From: CAZQYC01 sp043746555
GTDB lineage: Bacteria > Pseudomonadota > Gammaproteobacteria > Steroidobacterales > Steroidobacteraceae
Assembly (NCBI GenBank): GCA_043746555.1
Contig: JAYTQU010000383.1
Location: 1 to 6,621 of the forward strand
DNA: 6,621 nucleotides
Direction of reading: 5' to 3'
How positions within the stretch are numbered: position 1 is the first letter of the stretch; each line of letters begins with the position of its first letter. The position numbers and the translations under genes were made by a program. The notes under the pieces were generated by a model. The model saw nothing but the letters and a program-made list of their open reading frames with translations, did no database searches and was not told where the DNA came from. This document shows, piece by piece, positions 1 through 6,132 of this stretch.

Positions 1-466
1 TTGTTTGTCGCGATTGAAAAATCGTCTGAGCTGCGGGCGTTGAAAATGCCGGCACCGCGTTGCGGAATCGCATACGTATGAATTTTGAAAGTAATTAACC
101 GTTGTGCGCTATTTCCTCAGTTCGCATCGACGAACTAGAGTGTCGCCTAGTACGGCGGGGGTTAAGCTGCGAGGAATGCGAATTCGAACGTCAGATCAGT
201 GTTCCAGTATCTGGCGTGAATGTGCGTCACGTCGCTGGAGAGACATTTACCGTTAGCCCTTCGCGGATTACGTTATCGAATCGCGGCGAGAGCTATCGCG
301 TCAGTGATCCGTTTGAAGATCCATTTGAAGATCCGTTTCAGTCCCGGTCTCGCACCGCGAATCTCGCATGAATTGTCTGGCGGGAATGAGATTGTGTACG
401 CGACGCAGATCGCGGTACGCTCGCTTCCACTAAAATACGTGTTGGCGATTAACCAAAGGTGCAGCG
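1..466. other. Gene-poor left flank, no defensible gene
   Basis: No reading frame here looks like a real gene. The first frame is open from the left edge to a TGA at 79-81 (26 codons, ending CGIAYV), so it could be the tail of an upstream plus-strand gene. Equally, a minus-strand ATG at 73-71 reads leftwards out of the window, so this could be the start of a divergent gene; the sequence does not decide. An open frame at 102-371 has only a TTG start, no good ribosome binding site and codons (CTA, GTA, CGG, GGG, TTA) unlike the neighbouring genes, so I do not call it. The stretch also contains a 10-bp perfect palindrome at 71-80, a 12-bp tandem repeat at 306-341 and, by position, the thiolase leader. 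Confidence 0.5.
306..341 (+). repeat. Three tandem copies of a 12-bp unit
   Basis: Three adjacent 12-mers are visible: GATCCGTTTGAA, GATCCATTTGAA and GATCCGTTTCAG. Copy 2 differs from copy 1 at one base and copy 3 at two. In one plus-strand frame they would encode a repeated Asp-Pro-Phe-Glu, but that frame is not a convincing gene. Slippage expansion is the simplest origin. No function can be read from it. Confidence 0.85.
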
Positions 467-1768
467 ATGAAACTCGATAATGTAGTAGTGGTGGATGGCG
501 TGCGATCGGCATTTGCGCGTGGCGGCAAGGGCAAGTTGGTGGCAACCAGGCTGGATGAAGCGGGCGCCAGAATTATTCGCGCGTTGCTCAATCGTCATCC
601 CAAAGTCACTGATCGCATGATCGAAGACGTGGGTCTCGGCAATGTGCGCGGCGGCGGTGAGTTCGTGTCTCTCGGCATCGTGGCGCGGCTGGCCGGATTG
701 CCGTACGAAGTTTGTTCGTTCAATAGCAATCGTCAATGCGGGTCGAGTATGGAAACCATGCATCGCATCGCGATGTCGATTGCGTTAGGGACGTCGGAGT
801 GCGGCATCGCATTGGGCATCGAACGCATGGCCCGTGCAATGGGTCCAGGAGCCGGCGACAAACCCACGCGCATCACCGCACCCAATAAACGCTGGCTCGA
901 AATGAATGACGCGCAACGCAATCTTGCGCCCGACCACGCCGAATACTTCAAGACAACCATTCCCGATTACATTCGCCACTCGCCGCCCATGCTCAGCATG
1001 ACGCAGACTGCGCAAAATGTGGTGGACATGTATGACTTGAGTCGCGCGGAGATGGATGAGTTTTCCGCCAACAGTCATCGCAAAACCGCGAGGGCTTACG
1101 AGAAAGGCATTTACAAAGACGAAATCGTGCCGCTGGAAATTGAAGATCCGGTATTCGACAGCGATGGCAATTGGGTCGAAGCAGAGACGGGAAAAACCGT
1201 GCTCTTCGAACGCGACGAATGTATTCGCGCCGACACCACAATGCAAAAGCTTGCGACACTGCCGACGCTCAAAGGTTTGCAAAGCTATGGGAATAAAGAA
1301 ATTCGCATCACGGCCGGTAATTCCTGTCCCATCAACGACGGCGTTTCCGCTTTGCTCCTGATGAGCGAAAAGAAAGCGCTAGCGCTTGGTTTGTCGCCGC
1401 TCGCGCGAATCGTCGGGCTCGGAATAGGCGGCGTGAAACCGCAAGTGATGGGTTTGGGTCCGGTGGTGTCGTCCAAGAAGGCGTTCAGACACGCAGGCAT
1501 CACGGCAGAGCAAATCGATCGGGTGGAGTTCAACGAAGCGTTTGCTGCGCAAGTATTGCCGTCGCTTCGCGAACTCGGCATTTCCGACAGCAAGGTCAAT
1601 GTGAATGGCGGCTCGATTGCGATCGGACATCCGCTCGGTGCGACCGGCGCGCGGTTGGTGCTCACGGTGGCCAAAGAACTGCGACGAAGTAAAACGCGTT
1701 ACGCCTTGGCGACGCAATGCATCGGCGCGGGCATGGGAATTTCGACGATTCTTGAACGATTGGATTGA
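467..1768 (+). CDS. FadA-like thiolase (acetyl-CoA C-acyltransferase)
   Basis: This 433-residue cytoplasmic thiolase most likely catalyses thiolytic cleavage of 3-ketoacyl-CoA, the last step of beta-oxidation, or the reverse acetyl-CoA condensation. The thiolase signature residues are present. The nucleophilic Cys is C91 in NRQCGSS. The NEAFA motif is at 356-360. The GHP motif at 387-389 carries the catalytic His388, and the second catalytic Cys is C418 in CIGAGMG. The closing NVNGGSIAIGHPLGATGAR block resembles FadA more than FadI. It is about 40 residues longer than classical thiolases of about 390, with the extra length around residues 122-175 and 225-255, in the region that shapes the substrate loop. 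The ATG at 467 has AAAGG at 455-459, seven bases upstream. No FadB-type partner lies in the window, so chain-length preference and pathway (fatty acid, sterol side chain or aromatic acid) stay open. A -10-like TAAAAT sits at 431-436 without a clear -35. Confidence 0.93.
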   Translation: MKLDNVVVVDGVRSAFARGGKGKLVATRLDEAGARIIRALLNRHPKVTDRMIEDVGLGNVRGGGEFVSLGIVARLAGLPYEVCSFNSNRQCGSSMETMHRIAMSIALGTSECGIALGIERMARAMGPGAGDKPTRITAPNKRWLEMNDAQRNLAPDHAEYFKTTIPDYIRHSPPMLSMTQTAQNVVDMYDLSRAEMDEFSANSHRKTARAYEKGIYKDEIVPLEIEDPVFDSDGNWVEAETGKTVLFERDECIRADTTMQKLATLPTLKGLQSYGNKEIRITAGNSCPINDGVSALLLMSEKKALALGLSPLARIVGLGIGGVKPQVMGLGPVVSSKKAFRHAGITAEQIDRVEFNEAFAAQVLPSLRELGISDSKVNVNGGSIAIGHPLGATGARLVLTVAKELRRSKTRYALATQCIGAGMGISTILERLD

Positions 1769-1782
1769 TTATCGGTAGGCCC

Positions 1783-1836
1783 TTGGCGCATGAGGCCAAC
1801 GGCCAACGTTGATGAAGTCCGCCGTCCCGACGGACT
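1783..1836. terminator. Weak hairpins between convergent genes
   Basis: Two inverted repeats lie in the 88-bp gap between the converging thiolase and hydrolase genes. TTGGC (1783-1787) pairs with GCCAA (1795-1799). AGTCCG (1816-1821) pairs with CGGACT (1831-1836) across a 9-base loop. Neither is followed by a T run on either strand, so if they help end transcription it is not as classical intrinsic terminators. The position suits a shared bidirectional terminator, but the sequence alone gives only modest support. Confidence 0.3.
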
Positions 1837-1856
1837 CCATCGCGTTTCATTCGAAG

Positions 1857-2561
1857 CTATTTGCCGCCGAGTTCCGCGACAATAAAGTCTTCCGCTTTTT
1901 TGATGCCGTCCTCAGCCGGCCAGTGCGTGGCGCCGGAAACAGTCTCAAGCGTGGATTCATAGCCGGCTGTTTTCAACGCATCTTGGAAGGCTTGGATGCG
2001 TTCGATCTTCACGATCGGATCATTGTCGTTGCGGACGATCAACACCTTCGCCGGCGTTCCTTGCGACTCTTTATCACAAGTAGATTCGAGAACCCCCGCG
2101 AGCGACACGATGGCTTTCACGTCGGGAGTCGAGCAGGCGCCTGCATCGAACGCCATGCCGCCGCCCTGACTGAAGCCGACGACGACGATGTTCTGCGATT
2201 TCACTTTTAGTCCTTCGGAAGCCGTCTTGACGGTCTTCACTGCCAAATCCTTCGCGGCGGCTTTCGTGTTTTGCGGATCTTCGCCGCGCATCACGTACCA
2301 GGATTTGCCCGGACCGACATCGAGCGGGCCATCGTTAAATATAAACGCCGCGTCCGGCAAACGTTTCGCAAGCGCTTCTGCCACCGGCTTCATTGCTTCG
2401 CCTTTCTGCGTATAACCATGGAAAAAGACGACTAGCTGCTTCGGCGCTTTGCCTGAAGCCGCATCCAATCCTTGAAAACCGAGGCTGGAAACAGTTGGCG
2501 CTGAAGCCGCGCTCGCGCCGAGGCTAACTGCTAAAGCGGCGAGTATCGCAACAGATTTCAT
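1857..2561 (-). CDS. Exported alpha/beta-hydrolase, carboxylesterase/phospholipase type
   Basis: This 234-residue protein resembles the small serine carboxylesterase/lysophospholipase family (Abhydrolase_2, YpfH-like), which hydrolyses short acyl or phospholipid esters. A Sec signal peptide covers about residues 1-21 (hydrophobic core AILAALAVSLGASA, cleavage near ASA), so it should act in the periplasm or outside the cell, whereas many family members are cytoplasmic. The oxyanion strand VVFFHGYTQ is at 44-52. The nucleophile elbow GFSQGG gives Ser131. The catalytic Asp is probably D181 in NDNDPIV and the His is H213 in ATHWP. C143 and C162 could form a disulfide after export. The chosen ATG (2561-2559) has GGAGAG six bases upstream and starts the signal peptide directly. 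The frame stays open upstream to an ATG at 2738, but that extension would bury the signal peptide. The natural substrate is unknown. Confidence 0.88.
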   Translation of the reverse strand: MKSVAILAALAVSLGASAASAPTVSSLGFQGLDAASGKAPKQLVVFFHGYTQKGEAMKPVAEALAKRLPDAAFIFNDGPLDVGPGKSWYVMRGEDPQNTKAAAKDLAVKTVKTASEGLKVKSQNIVVVGFSQGGGMAFDAGACSTPDVKAIVSLAGVLESTCDKESQGTPAKVLIVRNDNDPIVKIERIQAFQDALKTAGYESTLETVSGATHWPAEDGIKKAEDFIVAELGGK

Positions 2562-2988
2562 ATCGTTCTCTCCCGAAATGTTGAATGCGACGTACTTGTA
2601 CCCCATGCCGGTTCGACCTCCAAGTAAAGTATTGTTGCTACATTCATCGATCAGGGCTTGCTTTACGCGGAGTTGAAGGATAATCGCAGAGCGCAATTGG
2701 CCGCGAATAGGGACATCGAGAATATCCCCGACGTGCACGATACCGGTTGACGAGCAAGTAACGCCAATTCGGCGATGTGTGGGGGAGAGGCTCAGTCATC
2801 CCTTCTTCCGGTCAAGACTCATTGCCGTCAATGTATTAATCAATCGGTTAAATATACAAAAGTTTGTCCGATTCCGGCCGAAGTAGTGGTAAATTGCGGC
2901 CGCGACCCAGGTTGCTTCCGTGTCTACACCTGTGGCTGCTTCGCGTCTTAATCCATATCCCCGTTCAAGTCCGTTTCGAGAGAATTCC
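2562..2988. other. Divergent intergenic region, hydrolase / copper-heme protein
   Basis: This spacer must hold the promoters for both flanking genes. AT content rises at about 2830-2865, just before the best promoter candidate for the rightward gene. TCAAT occurs twice there as a direct repeat (2828-2832 and 2840-2844), which could be half-sites for a regulator, although so short a repeat is easily chance. On the minus side TACTTG and CAAGTA face each other between the hydrolase start and about 2627. A 40-codon plus-strand frame without ATG (2628-2750) overlaps the open minus-strand extension of the hydrolase frame. I do not call either as a gene. Confidence 0.5.
2864..2895 (+). promoter_or_regulatory. 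Candidate promoter for the copper-heme oxidase gene
   Basis: TGGTAAATT at 2887-2895 is an extended -10 element (TGn followed by TAAATT). TTGTCC at 2864-2869 could serve as -35 with a long 20-base spacer, which an extended -10 can tolerate. Transcription would start near 2902 and give a leader of roughly 87 bases. The call rests on consensus matching alone. Confidence 0.35.
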
Positions 2989-5070
2989 ATGATTCAGTCG
3001 AAAAAAATCGGTCTGTTCGTTTCCGGTCTGGCCGCTACGCTCTCGTTAATCGTCTCGACGATTGCTTTGGCCGCGACCGATGCCACAGCGAATTCAAAAT
3101 CATCGAATACCGCTCTTGCCGGCACCAAAGTCGACAACTTCATGCTGTCTGATCAGACCGGCATGGGTTACGAACTTTACTATTACAACAACAATGCCGC
3201 CATCGTCATCGTGACGTCTGCGCAAGGCGATCCAATCTCGGACCAGGCCACCATTGCAATTAAGAAAGTGCAACAGAACTTTGCGGGCAAGAGTGTCCTA
3301 TTTTTAATGCTTGATTCTGCGTTGACTTCCGACCATAGCAAGTTCACGGGCCGGCTTGGATCGGCCGAATTGCCGGTGCTCGCCGACGAATTGCAACTGG
3401 TCGGCCGATCGCTTGGCGTTACGACGACGGCGGAGACCTTTATCATCGATCCAAAGACATGGACAGTTGCTTACCATGGTCCAATCGACGCCTCCTTCGC
3501 GCAGAAAAAAAATAAGCACGCTAATCTCACCGAAGCGCTCAACGCTTTGTTGGCCGGTAAGAACGTACCGGTCGCCGACGCGGCGGTGAAAGGCACGCCG
3601 ATCGATTTTCCGGATCGCAACAAGACCGCCGAGTTCGCGAAGATCGATTACGCAACGCAGATCGCGCCGGTTCTCGCAAACAAATGCGTCACCTGCCACA
3701 CGCAAGGTGGCTTGGGTCCGTTCGCAATGAATAGCTACGACGTGGTGAAGGCTTTTTCTCCGATGATTCGCGAAGTGCTGCGAACCAAACGCATGCCGCC
3801 GTATCACTCCGACAATCACGGCGCAATATGGTCGGACGATATGCGACTCAGCGACACCCAAGTGAAATCGATCGTCAATTGGATCGAGGCCGGAAGTCCG
3901 CGCGGCGATGGCAAAGATCCGCTTCCCGAAGCCGCGAAGCCGGCACCGAAGTGGCCGTTAGGCCAACCGGATGTGGTGGTGAAAATTCCGACATTCGACG
4001 TGCCCGCGACCGGCATCGTCGACTACCAGGATCGTTCGATCCCGACTAATCTTCTCGAAGGGAAATGGTTGAAAGCGACCGCGTGGTCCGGCGCATCACC
4101 GACTGTCCATCATGCGCTCGCCGGCTGGATTCCCAAGGTCGATCCGAACGGCCGCGGCTTCGCTTGGAACGTGGCGCTCGGCGGTTATGGTCCCGGCGGC
4201 GCGCCGAACTTAACGCCCGACGACACCGGTATTTACTTGCCGCCGGGCGGATCGTTCGCTTATCAATTGCATTACACGCCGATCGGCAAGCCGATCACCG
4301 ACGCGACCGAAGTGGGTTATTACTTCTATAAGGAACAGCCGAAGTACATTCTCCGTCAAGCGTCGATCACTGATTTCTCGATCGAGATTCCGGCCGGAGA
4401 GTCGCGTCACTTGGAAACCGCATATCTGGAATTCCCGCATGACGCGGAAATATTCGGCGTGCAACCGCATTGTCATTCGCGTTGCTATGCGACGCAGCTA
4501 CGCATTCGCTATCCGGACGGCACGGAAAAAGTACTGCTCAACCAACCGCGCTATTATTTTTCGTGGCAACGCGAGTATCACTTCAAGGATATGCTTTCAG
4601 TGCCGAAGGGAACGCTCCTGATCGCGGACTACATCTACGACAACTCGACGGCGAATCTTGCGAATCCCGATCCGAAAAGGAACGTCGTGTTCGGCGAGCA
4701 GACGTCGCAAGAGATGCTGTTCACTTTCGCGCGTTTTCGTTACAAGGGCGAGACGACGACCGAGCGCCACGACGAATGGTTCAACGAACTGCAAGCCAAC
4801 GTCGCCTTCGACTCGCTCGATGACAACATCGACGGCAAGCTGACGCCTGCGGAATTTCGTAACGATCCGCTTTTCAAGCCGCTCCTGAAGTTCCTGCCGA
4901 TGGTCGACACTGACCATGATGGCGCACTCTCGAAATCCGAGTTTATGGTAGCGATTCAGGCAATGCGAAAAATGCGCCAGGCGGGCGGTACGGGAGCTGC
5001 GGCTGCGCCGCCGAAAGATGATGCCGGCACGGCCGCAATGAAACAGAAAGCGACCGGCGAGAGCAACTAG
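2989..5070 (+). CDS. Exported copper monooxygenase-like protein with thioredoxin fold, cytochrome c and EF-hands
   Basis: This 693-residue protein has four modules after a Sec signal peptide (about 1-28, ending TIALA). Residues 45-190 look like a peroxiredoxin/TlpA-type thioredoxin fold, but with no cysteine: the usual Cys-Pro site reads QGDPIS, with Asp81. Residues 218-305 hold a heme c site, CVTCH (C233, C236, H237), with Met269 in RMPPYH a possible axial ligand. Residues 325-590 match the copper type II ascorbate-dependent (PHM/DBM-like) monooxygenases. The expected CuH ligands are H374, H375 and H428; the CuM ligands are H494, H496 and M576 in TSQEM. Two canonical EF-hand loops follow (D611-E622 and D640-E651), then an Ala/Gly/Lys-rich tail. 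The only four cysteines are the heme pair and C495/C499 beside the CuM histidines, so the disulfides of animal PHM are absent. The ATG at 2989 has GAGAG six bases upstream. Periplasmic oxidation of an organic substrate, with the heme domain delivering electrons in place of ascorbate, is plausible inference; the substrate is unknown. Confidence 0.88.
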   Translation: MIQSKKIGLFVSGLAATLSLIVSTIALAATDATANSKSSNTALAGTKVDNFMLSDQTGMGYELYYYNNNAAIVIVTSAQGDPISDQATIAIKKVQQNFAGKSVLFLMLDSALTSDHSKFTGRLGSAELPVLADELQLVGRSLGVTTTAETFIIDPKTWTVAYHGPIDASFAQKKNKHANLTEALNALLAGKNVPVADAAVKGTPIDFPDRNKTAEFAKIDYATQIAPVLANKCVTCHTQGGLGPFAMNSYDVVKAFSPMIREVLRTKRMPPYHSDNHGAIWSDDMRLSDTQVKSIVNWIEAGSPRGDGKDPLPEAAKPAPKWPLGQPDVVVKIPTFDVPATGIVDYQDRSIPTNLLEGKWLKATAWSGASPTVHHALAGWIPKVDPNGRGFAWNVALGGYGPGGAPNLTPDDTGIYLPPGGSFAYQLHYTPIGKPITDATEVGYYFYKEQPKYILRQASITDFSIEIPAGESRHLETAYLEFPHDAEIFGVQPHCHSRCYATQLRIRYPDGTEKVLLNQPRYYFSWQREYHFKDMLSVPKGTLLIADYIYDNSTANLANPDPKRNVVFGEQTSQEMLFTFARFRYKGETTTERHDEWFNELQANVAFDSLDDNIDGKLTPAEFRNDPLFKPLLKFLPMVDTDHDGALSKSEFMVAIQAMRKMRQAGGTGAAAAPPKDDAGTAAMKQKATGESN

Positions 5071-5091
5071 CTCGCGGCATTAAACGGAAAA

Positions 5092-5136
5092 AGTCCCGCT
5101 GCACGCTAGTTACACGGACGGCGGGACTGTTGTTTT
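5092..5136 (+). terminator. Intrinsic terminator, probably bidirectional
   Basis: AGTCCCGC (5092-5099) pairs perfectly with GCGGGACT (5121-5128) and is followed by GTTGTTTT on the plus strand, 22 bases after the copper-heme gene's stop codon. The left arm is preceded by a run of five A, so read on the minus strand the same stem ends in TTTTT and would also work there. The loop is about 21 bases and can fold a little further. Confidence 0.8.
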
Positions 5137-5165
5137 CAAAAGCACGACGCATATCGTATCCTTTC

Positions 5166-5185
5166 CGTCGTGGCGCTTCGCGACG
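5166..5185 (+). other. Short hairpin upstream of the lipoprotein gene
   Basis: CGTCG (5166-5170) pairs with CGACG (5181-5185), and the stem can grow to eight pairs, including two G-T wobbles, around a CGCT loop. No T run follows, so it is unlikely to be a terminator. It lies between the upstream terminator and the lipoprotein start, in what would be the leader or promoter region. A poor -35/-10 pair (TTGTTT 5130-5135, TATCGT 5152-5157, 16-base gap) is the only promoter-like signal I see in this stretch. Confidence 0.3.
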
Positions 5186-5248
5186 AAACTCTGACTGCGA
5201 TCGCCGATACCGACAAATTGCTCTCTACACTACATTCGGAATCACGCC

Positions 5249-6073
5249 ATGATGAATAACAGAATAGTCCCGTCCAGTTCAGTAGCTACAAAATTTATCG
5301 CAACAGCGATCGCGGCATTCTCCATCGCCGCTTGCTCAAGCGCACCCGGGCGACAAGCAAGCAAGTTGCCGCGGCCGCTTTCCGTTGCGGACTATGCCGC
5401 TGTTCTTGCCGATCCCGGTCGTCCAGCCGCCGACAAGAATGACGATGCCGCTCGAAAACCGGCTGAAGTGTTGGCATTCGCAAAAATTAGACCGGGCGAA
5501 ACGATTTTAGAGATGGAGGCGGGACGCGGTTGGTATTCCGAGATTCTCTCCACTGCTATAGGACCGAAAGGAAAGTTGATTGTCCAATATCCGCCGCAGT
5601 TTAGTTATGGCGACAGTGCCTACAAGGCACGAACGGATGCCGGCCGACTGAAGAATGCGACGATTACCGTATCTGCGTTCGACCAACTAAAAGCCGCCGA
5701 CAACTCCGTCGACAAAGTTTTATGGATTCTCGGCCCGCATGAACTGTATTACACTCCGCGCAATGCGCCGCCTGGCGTTCTCGGCGATGTGAAAAAAACC
5801 TACGCGGAAATTTTCCGCGTGTTAAAGCCGGGCGCAATCTTCGTCGCCATGGATCACGCCGCCGCTGCAGGCGCCCCTAGCTCAACCGGGCAAACCGTTC
5901 ATCGTATCGACCCCGCGATCGTCCTTGCTGCCGCCAAAGAAGCCGGTTTTGAGTACCTTGACAAGAGCGGCGTGTTGGCCAACCCATCCGACGATCACAG
6001 CAAGATGGTATTCGATGCGTCGGTACGACGTCACACAGATCAATTTTTGTTCCGTTTCCGAAAACCAAAATGA
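5249..6073 (+). CDS. Putative lipoprotein, COG4798-type predicted methyltransferase
   Basis: This 274-residue protein resembles the class I SAM-dependent methyltransferase-like family often labelled 'predicted methyltransferase' (COG4798). After a hydrophobic segment (about 15-28) comes a lipobox, IAAC, with C29 followed by Ser-Ser, which predicts a lipid-anchored envelope protein. The Rossmann-like part starts near 78. Motif I reads LEMEAGRGW (88-95), keeping the acidic residue and GxG. LKPGAIFVAMDHA (192-204) matches the post-motif region. HRIDPAIV (218-225) and the tail DDHSKMVFDASVRRHTDQF (248-266) are typical of this family. Activity is uncertain: SAM is not expected outside the cytoplasm, so the fold may bind something else. 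Two adjacent ATGs (5249 and 5252) are possible, with CGGA (5237-5240) as a weak ribosome binding site; I take the first. purT begins 59 bases downstream with no terminator between, so co-transcription is possible. Confidence 0.8.
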   Translation: MMNNRIVPSSSVATKFIATAIAAFSIAACSSAPGRQASKLPRPLSVADYAAVLADPGRPAADKNDDAARKPAEVLAFAKIRPGETILEMEAGRGWYSEILSTAIGPKGKLIVQYPPQFSYGDSAYKARTDAGRLKNATITVSAFDQLKAADNSVDKVLWILGPHELYYTPRNAPPGVLGDVKKTYAEIFRVLKPGAIFVAMDHAAAAGAPSSTGQTVHRIDPAIVLAAAKEAGFEYLDKSGVLANPSDDHSKMVFDASVRRHTDQFLFRFRKPK

Positions 6074-6077
6074 CGGG

Positions 6078-6132
6078 TCGCGCGAACCGTGATGATTGAT
6101 AGGACTGTTTTTTCGAAAGAGGTTTCGCGCGA
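6078..6132 (+). promoter_or_regulatory. Inverted repeat covering the purT ribosome binding site
   Basis: TCGCGCGAACC (6078-6088) is complementary to GGTTTCGCGCGA (6121-6132) apart from one extra T in the right arm. The right arm ends at the base before the purT ATG and takes in the last GG of the likely ribosome binding site AGAGG (6118-6122). Folding in RNA would pair the initiation region. The 32-base loop carries a T6 run (6108-6113) and the 8-bp palindrome TTTCGAAA. It does not match the PurR operator consensus. A regulatory role is inference from position. Confidence 0.4.

Noticed and set aside
71..80. 10-bp perfect palindrome CATACGTATG as an operator
   Set aside because: It is too short, with no second copy near a promoter and no matching regulator in the window.
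102..371. 89-codon plus-strand open frame with the Asp-Pro-Phe-Glu repeats
   Set aside because: It has only a TTG start, no convincing ribosome binding site, atypical codons and no recognisable domain.
2562..2738. N-terminal extension of the hydrolase to an upstream ATG
   Set aside because: It would put 59 residues before a clear signal peptide; the ATG at 2561 has its own good ribosome binding site.
2920..2988. GTG start adding 23 residues to the copper-heme protein
   Set aside because: The added residues are not signal-like and precede a perfect n-region; the ATG at 2989 has GAGAG at proper spacing.
2796..2990. 64-codon minus-strand open frame across the copper-heme gene's promoter region
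   Set aside because: It has no recognisable features and covers the best promoter candidate and the start of the real gene.
6071..6132. purT leader repeat as a PurR operator or intrinsic terminator
   Set aside because: The arms do not match the PurR consensus, and the T6 run lies inside the loop rather than after the stem.
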